Below, one piece after another: positions 25,806 to 32,758 of a DNA stretch of 64,000 nt. The DNA is from a bacterium (GTDB taxonomy: Bacteria > Krumholzibacteriota > Krumholzibacteriia > LZORAL124-64-63), in assembly GCA_016719645.1 (NCBI GenBank), contig JADJYS010000028.1, positions 1 to 64,000 on the forward strand, in the 5' to 3' direction. Each line of letters opens with the position of its first letter. Position 1 is the stretch's first letter. The position numbers and the translations under genes are program-made. Under the pieces are notes generated by a model, which did not search any database, was not told where the DNA came from, and saw only the letters and a list, made by a program, of their open reading frames with translations.

Positions 25806-26366
25806 TGCATCCAATATCTCACACCCTATTAGCCGCAGGTTGTGCAGAGACACCAAAACATTTAACACTACGTTATCAAAAATGGTGCGCAAGGGCATCT
25901 CAACACCTGAACTCCTCCACAACTTAAGCCGAAGTGCATACTGTTCGTTGTGATGAGCATATAATCCATAAAGGAAGGTGTACAACACATCACGACGTGT
26001 GTAGGTATGGCCCGAAGCAACCACATTCACATTGCCAGAAGAGTCCAAATGCCTATTTAGGGCATTCCGTTCATCCTCGAATCGATCCTTTAAGTCCTGA
26101 CGAACTCCTGAGATCTGAACCAATTTGGCAATTTTGCGAATTGAGGTAGGCTCGTTATCTTGCAAGAAAAAGCGGAGCGTTAAGAGAAAGGCTTTGACGG
26201 ATTCTTCATCGGGCCCATGGCGAGTTTGCGTCATGGGACCACCCCGATCCCACTCCATTCTAAACTTAATGCCTGTCGATCGTGCCTGTCGTAAAAATCG
26301 CATATCTTCCAATTCTTGCACTTTCGCGCAGAATCTCTGTAATAGTTCTCTATCGAAATCCTCCAT
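25800..26366 (-). CDS. Integron cassette gene: hypothetical protein
   Basis: 188 residues, soluble and mostly helical (FDRELLQRFCAKVQELEDMR, TRHGPDEESVKAFLLTLRFF, RRDVLYTFLYGLYAHHNEQ, SVRGVEMPLRTIFDN-type end). No family is recognised. The GC content is clearly lower than in the flanking core genes, as in the rest of the array to 30.7 kb. The TAA stop is supplied by the attC6 core (GCCTAAC on the coding strand). Confidence 0.58.
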   Translation of the reverse strand: MEDFDRELLQRFCAKVQELEDMRFLRQARSTGIKFRMEWDRGGPMTQTRHGPDEESVKAFLLTLRFFLQDNEPTSIRKIAKLVQISGVRQDLKDRFEDERNALNRHLDSSGNVNVVASGHTYTRRDVLYTFLYGLYAHHNEQYALRLKLWRSSGVEMPLRTIFDNVVLNVLVSLHNLRLIGCEILDAA

Positions 26367-26386
26367 TAATCACCTCAACATAATCG

Positions 26387-26483
26387 GTCTAACATGAAGC
26401 TTCAGCAGTGGGTGCGGTTGGCGCGGCGCTTGCCTCAGCAAGCAGCGTGACGGCCGCAACCCTGCTGCAAGCTATGGTTGGGC
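26387..26483 (-). other. attC site 7
   Basis: GTCTAAC at the left and GTTGGGC at the right. Arms GCTTCAGCAG and CTGCTGCAAGC pair, the right arm with an extra base. It shares its loop flanks with attC5 and attC8. Confidence 0.72.
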
Positions 26484-26992
26484 TACGCTGCGGCATTTAG
26501 CATTCTGCTCTCACGACGTGCGGCCACAACCAGAAACACGACCACGTACGCACAGGAGATTAGGGCGGCGGTACTTAGATACCACGGCAGCCTGGTTACA
26601 TACACAAGACTGCAAGCGGATATCATTAGGATTATGCCTGAATACATTGGATGGGGCAACACTGCGTAAATGCCATTACGGGATCTACGGCCGCCAACGA
26701 GATGGTATCCCGTCCACGTGTGGTGCTTTCCAAGATCCCGCTTTCCCTTTACGACCAAACAGGTTGCTGCAACCGCGAATGCCAGACTGACCCAATCTAA
26801 TGCATTGATTCTGCGTAATAGAAACAAGCTGTAACCGTATGCGGCAATGGGAAATAGATAAGAGGCCTTCAGTATGCGTGTTGCCCGCTGGTCAATAAGC
26901 GGTGTCATGCCTGGCTTCTTCCGCTTATCAGAAATGAACGCCGTGAATACAAACAGCGCGAGTAATTGGATGGCTACATATACAAAATGCAC
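26483..26992 (-). CDS. Integron cassette gene: isoprenylcysteine-methyltransferase/PEMT-like membrane protein
   Basis: 169 residues, four or five membrane helices. The C-terminal half has the ICMT/PEMT-type signature GIYAVLPHPMYSGIILMI and later VVAARRESRML, matching the SAM- and substrate-facing region of membrane methyltransferases such as the NnrU/ICMT group. The substrate could be a lipid head group or an isoprenoid; nothing fixes it. The gene overlaps the attC7 core by a base or two, as expected for a cassette. Confidence 0.65.
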   Translation of the reverse strand: MHFVYVAIQLLALFVFTAFISDKRKKPGMTPLIDQRATRILKASYLFPIAAYGYSLFLLRRINALDWVSLAFAVAATCLVVKGKRDLGKHHTWTGYHLVGGRRSRNGIYAVLPHPMYSGIILMISACSLVYVTRLPWYLSTAALISCAYVVVFLVVAARRESRMLNAAA

Positions 26993-27083
26993 TTCTGCCT
27001 CCTCGATTTCATGTAATTGACGGCATGTACATAGTTATCTCACAGTATCGGCAACTTAACTCCATGGCTATCTCGTCATTACA

Positions 27084-27182
27084 GTCTAACGCCATGATTC
27101 AGCAGTGTAGACGGCCGGCGCGGCACTTGCGCCAGCAAGCGGCGTGATGGGAGGCCTCATCTGCTGCAAGCGATGGTTAGGC
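27084..27182 (-). other. attC site 8
   Basis: GTCTAAC at the left and GTTAGGC at the right. Arms GATTCAGCAG and CTGCTGCAAGC pair with an extra base in the right arm. The loop flanks GGCGCGGCACTTGCGCC are shared with attC5 and attC7. Confidence 0.72.
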
Positions 27183-27668
27183 GCCATGTTCGCACGCTTT
27201 GCGTGAAATCTTCTCTATACGACGGATCGAGGCCTCTGACACGCTCTCAATTTCCTTAACTAGAACTATGCGTTCTCCGGCTGCAGCCACTGGAAAATCG
27301 GCTTCGTGCCGAGTGCGACGCAGCCTCATGCTAATCAAGTGGGTATTGGGAACATCTCTCTTGGCGCGAACGCGAGCTCTTGCTGTCAGGGTCGTAGCGT
27401 CTTCGAGAAGTTCAGCCAAGTGGCCACGCAGCTTCCTCATCCATTCGGCCAGATCATCAATGTGCCGGAGATACTCCTCGGGCTTCAGCCGTCCTTCAGC
27501 GAATCCTCTCTCCAGGTTGTCCTTCATGGACGCTAGACGCCGAATATCCCTATTTGCACATTGGACATTGTAGCGATGGGTTACGAATTCATTTAGCAGA
27601 TCCAGATTCACCAAATCGTATTCAAATGAGCTATCGATATCGATCACCTCTGGTTGATTTACGGACAT
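27177..27668 (-). CDS. Integron cassette gene: hypothetical coiled-coil protein
   Basis: 163 residues, soluble, predicted helical with charged segments (MKDNLERGFAEGRLKPEEYL and RHIDDLAEWMRKLRGHLAEL and LEDATTLTARARVRAKRDV). No family is recognised. It overlaps the end of the upstream membrane gene by 10 nt, so the two are translated together from one two-gene cassette. The TAA stop is supplied by the attC8 core. Confidence 0.58.
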   Translation of the reverse strand: MSVNQPEVIDIDSSFEYDLVNLDLLNEFVTHRYNVQCANRDIRRLASMKDNLERGFAEGRLKPEEYLRHIDDLAEWMRKLRGHLAELLEDATTLTARARVRAKRDVPNTHLISMRLRRTRHEADFPVAAAGERIVLVKEIESVSEASIRRIEKISRKACEHGA

Positions 27669-27913
27669 CGGGATCGTCCCTGGATGCTCTTTGCGTTCCG
27701 ATAGGCGTTCAAAACTTGGTCGGTTTCGAAAATCGCATTGTGTATGGACGCGAGCTGATCATTGGCCGCTCGCGACAGCTTAACAACGCCCGTGTAGTGC
27801 CTGCTCCATCGCTCGTTGAAGCGTGCAACCCAATCCCAAATCCACATGAAAACAAATGCAAACAACGCTCCGCAGAACGCAGACAGGACTTCTCTAGTCA
27901 ACGCGGCCTCCAC
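27659..27913 (-). CDS. Integron cassette gene: small membrane protein
   Basis: 84 residues. It has one strong N-terminal helix (VLSAFCGALFAFVFMWIWDW) and a helical soluble tail (VKLSRAANDQLASIHNAIFE, TDQVLNAYRNAKSIQ). It precedes and overlaps the coiled-coil gene by 10 nt; such overlaps usually pair partners, so the two may form a membrane-anchored complex. Function unknown. Confidence 0.52.
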   Translation of the reverse strand: MEAALTREVLSAFCGALFAFVFMWIWDWVARFNERWSRHYTGVVKLSRAANDQLASIHNAIFETDQVLNAYRNAKSIQGRSRCP

Positions 27914-27926
27914 TGTCGTAGTGCCC

Positions 27927-28023
27927 GCCTAACATTGGCTTCAGCTGCAAAGCCGTCTGGCATGTCCCGTGCTCCGCACGGGGCGTGACAGACGGCTTTG
28001 GCGGCTGGAAGCGCATGTTAGAG
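27927..28023 (-). other. attC site 9
   Basis: GCCTAAC at the left and GTTAGAG at the right. Arms GGCTTCAGCTGC and GCGGCTGGAAGC pair with an extra base on the right. Its right core GTTAGAG is the exact complement of the left core CTCTAAC of attC10, as expected for the two ends of one cassette. Confidence 0.75.
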
Positions 28024-28041
28024 AAGCGTTGCCAGCCATCA

Positions 28042-28677
28042 TCAGATGCCTACACGCATCATTACGCTTAATCCTTCTACTTCTGCTTCAGGAAATAGGA
28101 GGTTCTCACTGGGGCTGGTTATAGGGGCCCTGTAGAGCACATCTATGCCCCAAAGTGCTTCACCGGCCCAGGCACTTACACCGATACCTATGAATAGTGC
28201 AGTATCGTGTCCGCGCGCCCATTCTCCGCTCCAGTACGATGAAGACTCTACTCTTGATTTTCGGATTGAACACCATGCCGGGCCTACAATCAACTCTGGG
28301 CGCACACAATTCCCCCGGACAATGCAATAACGCACTAACAAGGGAAACTCATAGTAATCGATTCGATAGTCTGCGCCGTGGAATTCAGCGAGTTCACCAC
28401 TAGGATATGAAGACATTCGCGGATAGGTTCCTCCTCGACGCGAGAGAATTACACTTGGCTGAATCGTTATTCGGGAACCAATTGAAATTGAAAAAAACGC
28501 ACCTTCAGTGATATCGGCATACCGCTCCGTGCTCATCATAAAATTAGGCGGGTCAAGCCAAGATAGCGATCCGCCTGCCATCGCCCCGCCATGGAGTTCT
28601 GCGACGGCTGGTGCAGCTATAGCCAACTGTAGCACAATGATCAGCGCCGCCATTGGCGATATTCTGATAATATTCAT
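28042..28677 (-). CDS. Integron cassette gene: outer-membrane beta-barrel protein
   Basis: 211 residues. A signal peptide (MAALIIVLQLAIAAPAVAE) is followed by alternating-hydrophobicity beta strands (GGAMAGGSLSWLDPP, GAFFSISIGSRITIQPSVIL, YRIDYYEFPLLVRYCIV, ALFIGIGVSAWAGEALWGI) and a strand ending with VEGLSVMMRVGI. This is the plan of small porin-like or OmpW/PorT-type barrels found in FCB bacteria. The ligand is unknown. It confirms an outer membrane in the host. Confidence 0.68.
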   Translation of the reverse strand: MNIIRISPMAALIIVLQLAIAAPAVAELHGGAMAGGSLSWLDPPNFMMSTERYADITEGAFFSISIGSRITIQPSVILSRRGGTYPRMSSYPSGELAEFHGADYRIDYYEFPLLVRYCIVRGNCVRPELIVGPAWCSIRKSRVESSSYWSGEWARGHDTALFIGIGVSAWAGEALWGIDVLYRAPITSPSENLLFPEAEVEGLSVMMRVGI

Positions 28678-28696
28678 GATGTCGTACTCCTCGCCT

Positions 28697-28795
28697 CTCT
28701 AACATTGGCTTCAGTTGCGAAGGCGGTTGGCATGCCCCGTGCACACCGCACGGGGCGTGACAAACGACTTCGTCAACTGGAAGCGCATGTTAGGC
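28697..28795 (-). other. attC site 10
   Basis: CTCTAAC at the left and GTTAGGC at the right. Arms GGCTTCAGTTGCG and CAACTGGAAGCGC pair with an extra base in the right arm. Same subfamily as attC6 and attC9. Confidence 0.75.
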
Positions 28796-28816
28796 ATACT
28801 GGCCGCACCTCTGCAC

Positions 28817-29512
28817 CTACTTATTCTCTGGTAGGTACTCCCATTTAGCCGAAACTTGCATGCGTGCAACAATTCGATCCGGCACGATGGTAACGGGGAC
28901 CGAAACAGCCCCTCCCCCGAACGAATCTTCAACATATTCACTGTATCTCTCGGATTCCATCTGCAATAAACGACCTAGCTTACCTCCCACCGCTGATGCC
29001 ATTGTCATTGCTTGTTGGTGAGCCGCTTTTGCGGCATCTGCGAGAGCCTGTTGCTGCGCGCGACCAAGTTCCGAAGAGACGAACACGATGTTCTGTACGC
29101 TTGTCGCACCAGCTCCCAGGACAGCGTTTACGATTACTCCGATAGATTTAAACTCGATGATTTCAACTTTGAAATTGTGGTTCGAGGAGTAACCGATAAG
29201 AACTTCTTCCATCCTTGGAAGTTGACGATCCTTTTTCTCGAACACTGCAAATCTCGTGGTGACGATGTCTTCTCGTTCAACATTGAGATCATGAAGCCGC
29301 GTTACGATATCATCGAAAATGGCCGCCGCATCCGATGCAGCCGAAAGTGCATCCTCTCTGACCACGACAATCGAGAAATGAATAATAGCCTTGTCCGGAT
29401 ATACACTGAACTACCCATGTCCTCGCGCAGACAGGATGCTGGTCTCACAGGCGGCGGATGTCGGATATGCCGTGAAAAGCACAAGTGCAGACAGGATCGC
29501 AAGTCGGCGCAT
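28817..29512 (-). pseudogene. Integron cassette gene: SIMPL (DUF541) domain protein interrupted by an amber codon
   Basis: The frame opens with a signal peptide (MRRLAILSALVLFTAYPTSA; GGAG 6 nt before the ATG), continues ACETSILSARGHG, meets TAG at 29411-29413 and continues in the same frame: FSVYPDKAIIHFSIVVVRED, LHDLNVEREDIVTTRFAVFE and VIVNAVLGAGATSVQNIVFV, ending near the attC. The last parts are clear SIMPL/DUF541. TAG ends several intact genes here, so readthrough is unlikely. A GTG at 29365 could still start the domain alone, without its signal. The cause is probably a single point mutation. Confidence 0.65.
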
Positions 29513-29532
29513 TAAGATCTCCATTTCAGTTG

Positions 29533-29632
29533 GTCTAACATCAGCGTTGAGCTGCGGGCGGTCTTGGCGCGCCGCTGGCTCTTGCCAGCGGCGTGACAAG
29601 GCCGATCCGTCTGCTCCAATGGTCCGTTAGAC
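29533..29632 (-). other. attC site 11
   Basis: GTCTAAC at the left and GTTAGAC at the right. Arms GCGTTGAGCTGCGGGCGG and CCGTCTGCTCCAATGG pair with an extra base in the right arm. Loop flanks GCCGCTGGCTCTTGCCAGCG are shared with attC3 and attC12. Confidence 0.77.
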
Positions 29633-29634
29633 TA

Positions 29635-30132
29635 TCATCGGTTGAACTGGATTGTTCTGAGTATCTCCTTAATCTGACGACGTTCCGTTCGTGGATAGTT
29701 CACTCTCACCGCTTCGACATACTCATCCCCGCCGTTCATTTCTACAACGAACACGCCTCTGCATTTGTCAGGATCCGCTTCACCTTCGCGCTCATAGAAG
29801 AATGCGCCCGATATTCCGGAGTCGGTTTCCAACAGTTCTCTCTCGGGGTACCTAAACTCATCCGGCATTGTTTCAAAGTGCTCGGGCAGCCCGCCGGTCA
29901 TTCCCCACACCGAGATGTAGAATGCCACTTCACCGTCGATCCGGTTCTTTATGAACCAACATGCATCCATGCCGCACCAGACGCCCTCACCTTCATAGTT
30001 ACTAGGGAAAGATATCTCCATTCCTGAATGAAGTGTCTCGGCTGTCCATACCTCAGCCTCAGACGGACCACTGTTCTCCGAACAGCCTGCGACAACAATA
30101 ATGGAGACGAGAATGAGCAGTAGATTTTTCAT
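29635..30132 (-). CDS. Integron cassette gene: lipoprotein, hypothetical
   Basis: 165 residues with a short lipoprotein signal (MKNLLLILVSIIVVAGCSEN). The mature part is a compact beta-rich domain (SGMEISFPSNYEGEGVWCGM, WFIKNRIDGEVAFYISVW, GISGAFFYEREGEADPDKCR) with two Cys that may bond. The end RRQIKEILRTIQFNR is a typical closing helix. The stop lies 3 nt from attC11. Function unknown; the size and shape suit a periplasmic binding or inhibitor domain. Confidence 0.6.
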   Translation of the reverse strand: MKNLLLILVSIIVVAGCSENSGPSEAEVWTAETLHSGMEISFPSNYEGEGVWCGMDACWFIKNRIDGEVAFYISVWGMTGGLPEHFETMPDEFRYPERELLETDSGISGAFFYEREGEADPDKCRGVFVVEMNGGDEYVEAVRVNYPRTERRQIKEILRTIQFNR

Positions 30133-30151
30133 TATGTAACTCCAATCGTTT

Positions 30152-30251
30152 GTCTAACATCAGCGTTGAGCAGCGAGCGGTCTTGGCGCGGCGCTGGCTC
30201 TTGCCAGCGGCGTGACAAGGCCGACTCGTCTGCTCGAACGGTCTGTTATGC
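30152..30251 (-). other. attC site 12 (closest to attI)
   Basis: GTCTAAC at the left and GTTATGC at the right. Arms GCGTTGAGCAGCGAGCGG and CTCGTCTGCTCGAACGG pair with an extra C in the right arm. It belongs to the HNH cassette. Its arms match those of attC11. Confidence 0.77.
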
Positions 30252-30256
30252 GAATA

Positions 30257-30700
30257 CTACACCTTTCTCAAAACTCGACGGGACTGAACACTAGACTCTT
30301 TAGCAGTAAAGCTCGCGGCCATCGCTTGCCCATTGCGCGTGCCCTTCTCAATTTCTGTCCGTGCCCAAACACCCAACTTTAGGATGAGTTGAAATTCTTC
30401 GGGCAAATAGTCCCATCGGTAATTATTGCACAGGGCATGATCTGGCAGGAAGTTATTGTGATCATTTGAGCCGCCGCCGCTATGTGCCAGTACGTGATCT
30501 GCTTGCCATTGTGCGCCAACCTCACCGCCACAGATATGGCACCGACCACCTGTTGCTTCTAAAACTAACTGCCTGTTTCGATCACTTAGTCGAGTTCGGG
30601 GTCGGCGGCTATTGCTATCTTTGAGTCTCTCGCGCTCTTTGCGAAGCTCCAACAATCGCTTGCGCAAGGCATTTGGATTAATATAGAGATCAGAATTCAT
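30257..30700 (-). CDS. Integron cassette gene: HNH endonuclease-family protein
   Basis: 147 residues. The N-terminal half is a charged helical stretch (LRKRLLELRKERERLKD). The HNH core follows: GGRCHICGGEVGAQWQADHV and then LAHSGGGSNDHNNFLPDHAL, CNNYRW. The Cys pairs (CHIC and the last C) suit the structural zinc of an HNH with the catalytic His in DHV. The C-terminal part (LPEEFQLILKLGVWARTEIE) is characteristic of the HNH proteins common in cassettes and phage-like islands. DNA or RNA targets are unknown. It is the first cassette next to attI. Confidence 0.72.
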   Translation of the reverse strand: MNSDLYINPNALRKRLLELRKERERLKDSNSRRPRTRLSDRNRQLVLEATGGRCHICGGEVGAQWQADHVLAHSGGGSNDHNNFLPDHALCNNYRWDYLPEEFQLILKLGVWARTEIEKGTRNGQAMAASFTAKESSVQSRRVLRKV

Positions 30701-30728
30701 GTTGCGCCATCTCTCTACTCAATAGCTC

Positions 30729-30800
30729 GTATAACAATAAGTATACGGTTCTATGTGATTCGGTAATGCTGCAGATTATTCCGCTAAGCCATGGCCAGAA
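30729..30800 (-). other. Candidate attI (cassette insertion site)
   Basis: GTATAAC at 30729-30735, read leftwards as GTTATAC, is a core site at the 5' end of the first (HNH) cassette and the only core-like sequence in this stretch without a paired attC. The following ~60 nt are AT-rich and low in structure, as expected for an attI. It is an inference from position and the single core. Reports of a second integrase site would help. Confidence 0.5.
30740..30768 (-). promoter_or_regulatory. Candidate cassette promoter Pc
   Basis: Leftward TATACT (30740-30745) lies beside the attI junction, with TTACCG 16 nt upstream as a weak -35. A start near 30733 would read directly into the HNH cassette. 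The -35 is poor, so this is tentative. Confidence 0.3.
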
Positions 30801-31104
30801 ATTCAATATCCATCTGCGAAGCAATACCTAATGACACATCAGAACCCGTAGCCACAAGGTTACACCGCCCTACATTCCGTGTAAACCGATACGGGCAACA
30901 CGGTCGTTCGAATCCCCGTGTCAGCGACATATCGTAAAACGCGACAATTTTCGCACACAATCAACTCGGATGTACGCCGCCCACCGGCCAACATACACAA
31001 CTACAAGGAAACCTGGCACAAACCGCACCATCCACGACCCGTGACAGATTAACCGTCCGCCACGAATCAAAGCGAAGTTGCCTGTCTACCCCTGCAGAAG
31101 CTTC
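30801..31104. other. Gene-free stretch beside attI
   Basis: About 300 nt of lower-GC DNA with no reading frame of note. It contains GTTCGAATCC, similar to a tRNA T loop, inside the inverted repeat ACACGG/CCGTGT (30898-30921), and a loose GGTTACAC/GTGTAAACC pair before it. The stems do not fold into a full tRNA. It may be a tRNA-like remnant or a chance. Confidence 0.35.
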
Positions 31105-31398
31105 CTATTTCAAAATCGTCTCGATATCCAAAGCACTCCCGAGAACCCGGACGATCTCAATGGGACTGTTATTGGCTGCGTAGACCACCAGATAGGAATA
31201 GACCGGAAAGAAGCGTACCGGCCGTGAAGTCAGATCATGTCGGAAATGCCCAGCGCCTGGATTCTCCGCCAGAAGTTCGAAGATCTCGAGAAAGCGGTCG
31301 TGGACCTACAGGGCGGCGTCGACGCTGCCGGCCGCGATATACTCGAGGATCCCCGCCAGGTCCTTGCGAGCCTCGGGCACCAGAAGGTAGCGCGGCAT
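31105..31398 (-). pseudogene. parE: ParE/RelE-family toxin interrupted by an amber codon
   Basis: The frame starts MPRYLLVPEARKDLAGILEY, reaches TAG at 31306-31308 after AAGSVDAAL, and continues VHDRFLEIFELLAENPGAGH, FRHDLTSRPVRFFPVYSYLV and SPIEIVRVLGSALDIETIL. This is a complete ParE/RelE-type ribosome- or gyrase-targeting toxin except for the nonsense codon. Its ATG is 1 nt past the antitoxin stop, the standard order. The nonsense codon should abolish toxicity, leaving the antitoxin intact. Family typing is by motif. Confidence 0.68.
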
Positions 31399-31399
31399 G

Positions 31400-31657
31400 C
31401 TAGGGCCTGCGGCCCTTGATCTGCTCCCGCAATTCTGCCATGACCGCGGGTCCATCGAGCAATTGGCCGGCATCGGCCTGGTCGAGCCCCCTCTGGATTT
31501 CACCGCGCAGCGCCTGCAGTCGCGCCTCGAGAAGCAGGTCCTTTTCCCGCAACAGACGCAACCCGTCACGCACGACTTCGCTGACCGACGCGTAGTCGCC
31601 GCTGGCGACCTTGTTCTTGACGAATTCCTCGAAGTCCTTGCCCACGGAGACGTTCAT
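31400..31657 (-). CDS. parD: ParD/CopG-type antitoxin
   Basis: 85 residues. MNVSVGKDFEEFVKNKVASG then DYASVSEVVRDGLRLLREKD is the ribbon-helix-helix DNA-binding start of ParD antitoxins, and the acidic C-terminus (LDQADAGQLLDGPAVMAEL) would wrap the toxin. The upstream AGGAGG 7 nt before the ATG at 31657 fixes the start. With its TGTCAA operator and a good promoter it should be autoregulated. Its partner toxin is broken, so it may now act as an anti-addiction module or be on its way out. Confidence 0.78.
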   Translation of the reverse strand: MNVSVGKDFEEFVKNKVASGDYASVSEVVRDGLRLLREKDLLLEARLQALRGEIQRGLDQADAGQLLDGPAVMAELREQIKGRRP

Positions 31658-31692
31658 CGTGGTACCTCCTGCTTTTTCAATGTCTTGGAGGT

Positions 31693-31721
31693 ATTCTACA
31701 TAATATGTCAAAAAATGTCAA
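31693..31721 (-). promoter_or_regulatory. Promoter of the parDE operon with TGTCAA operator
   Basis: Leftward -35 TTGACA (31716-31721), spacer of 17 nt and -10 TAGAAT (31693-31698). The -35 lies in a palindrome TGTCAATGATTGACA (31716-31730) with another TGTCAA copy in the spacer, as expected for ParD autoregulation. Confidence 0.65.
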
Positions 31722-32140
31722 TGATTGACATCTGGCCGCGGAGGGCGGGATCCAGCGACAGGCCTCATGAAGAAATCCATCGCCTGATCCTTGCCGAACC
31801 GCCCCGCCGCCGCCCCCATAGTGAGCTCCTCGACCTCGAGATCGCCGGCCGCCAGCTCGCTCCCGTTGATCAGCAGGAACACTTCAGCCGCGGCGAGGGC
31901 GACGCGCTTGTTGCCGTCCACGAACGGATGATTCGCACATAAGTGGAAGAAATACGCCGCCGCTTTCTCGGACAGCCCGACGTGGAGATCCACACCCCCG
32001 AACGCAGCTTGCGGCATGGCGACGGCCGATTCCAGCAGCCCGCGATCACGCAGCCCTGGTTCCCCGCCGAAACCCTCGATGAGGCGGCGATGGATCATCA
32101 GGACGTCATCGACCGAAAGGAAGGCGACCGGCGACTTCAC
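31718..32140 (-). CDS. doc: Doc/Fic-family toxin
   Basis: 140 residues. The Fic/Doc core motif HPFVDGNKR is complete (canonical HxFx(D/E)GNKR). It begins AFLSVDDVLMIHRRLIEGFG and has the Doc-type ending ELTMGAAAGRFGKDQAMDFF. Doc phosphorylates elongation factor Tu and halts translation. The gene follows its antitoxin with a 4-nt ATGA overlap. The expected antitoxin in this type is Phd; here a SpoVT/AbrB-fold protein takes its place, as seen in other Doc pairs. Confidence 0.85.
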   Translation of the reverse strand: MKSPVAFLSVDDVLMIHRRLIEGFGGEPGLRDRGLLESAVAMPQAAFGGVDLHVGLSEKAAAYFFHLCANHPFVDGNKRVALAAAEVFLLINGSELAAGDLEVEELTMGAAAGRFGKDQAMDFFMRPVAGSRPPRPDVNH

Positions 32141-32370
32141 TTGGCCAGCCGCCGCATCACCTCGGCGCGCTTCTTCATGACGCGGTCGAGCTGATCGCCC
32201 ACATCTTCTGTGCTGACGAGTCGCGGGCGGGCGGGCGTCACGATCAGGTTTCCGTCCTGGATGGTGAGTTGCACCTGGCCCTCTTCCTCCAGACCCAGAA
32301 GTTCAAGAATCGGCTTGTCGAGAATCAACGCGTTGCTGTTGCCTACTTTACGAAGCTGCTTGATCATCAT
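32137..32370 (-). CDS. AbrB/MazE-type antitoxin
   Basis: 77 residues. The swapped-hairpin SpoVT-AbrB fold is clear (IKQLRKVGNSNALILDKPIL then LGLEEEGQVQLTIQDGNL). The C-terminal tail (STEDVGDQLDRVMKKRAEVM) should bind Doc. AAGGGGG precedes the ATG pair at 32367-32370. It would repress its own operon through the palindrome just upstream. Start could be the second ATG. Confidence 0.8.
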   Translation of the reverse strand: MMIKQLRKVGNSNALILDKPILELLGLEEEGQVQLTIQDGNLIVTPARPRLVSTEDVGDQLDRVMKKRAEVMRRLAK

Positions 32371-32381
32371 GAGCCCCCTTT

Positions 32382-32422
32382 GGTTATAACAATATTATAA
32401 CCACACGATGGTGCCGCGTCAA
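32382..32422 (-). promoter_or_regulatory. Promoter and operator of the AbrB-Doc operon
   Basis: Leftward -35 TTGACG (32417-32422), 17-nt spacer, -10 TATAAT (32394-32399). The -10 lies inside a perfect inverted repeat, GGTTATAA and TTATAACC around CAATA (32382-32402), which is the likely antitoxin operator. Confidence 0.72.
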
Positions 32423-32437
32423 CCGCCGCCAATTTCG

Positions 32438-32758
32438 TTACACGGGCACCCAGGCGATGATCTTCGCCAACTGTTTCTTCGTAACTCCCAACACGAGCAG
32501 GGCCTTGAGCAGCAGATCGACCGTCACCGTCGGATCGGCGGCTTCCATCTTCGCGACTCGCGATTGACTCGTGCCGAGCAGTTTCGCCAGCTCCACCTGC
32601 GTGACGTCTTGCCGCAGTCGCTCAGTCCTGAGACTCCCGCTGAAAGCCTGCTTGAGCTCGATGTATTGGGATTCCTCAGGCGTGAGACCAAGGAATTCCG
32701 CCGTCGAACCTACCCTCCAGCCCTTGGCCGCGAGTGCTTTCTTTTTCTGGCTATCCAT
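32438..32758 (-). CDS. HTH_37/XRE-type antitoxin without a partner toxin
   Basis: 106 residues. The N-terminus (MDSQKKKALAAKGWRVGSTA then EFLGLTPEESQYIELK) and the HTH (RQDVTQVELAKLLGTSQSRV) are those of HTH_37-type antitoxins that follow RelE/HigB toxins. Here the gene upstream is a 48-codon frame with no toxin likeness, and a lone AGAGGG 6 nt before the ATG at 32758 supports the start. So the toxin has been lost or lies elsewhere. Confidence 0.7.
   Translation of the reverse strand: MDSQKKKALAAKGWRVGSTAEFLGLTPEESQYIELKQAFSGSLRTERLRQDVTQVELAKLLGTSQSRVAKMEAADPTVTVDLLLKALLVLGVTKKQLAKIIAWVPV

Noticed and set aside
30830..30925. Possible tRNA gene near attI
   Set aside because: A T-loop-like GTTCGAATCC and short inverted repeats are present, but the T stem does not pair and no anticodon or D arm can be placed. 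Kept only as a note.
29411..31308. Amber recoding (TAG as an amino acid)
   Set aside because: Several intact core genes (mnmE, jag, atpA, dnaA) use TAG as their natural stop.
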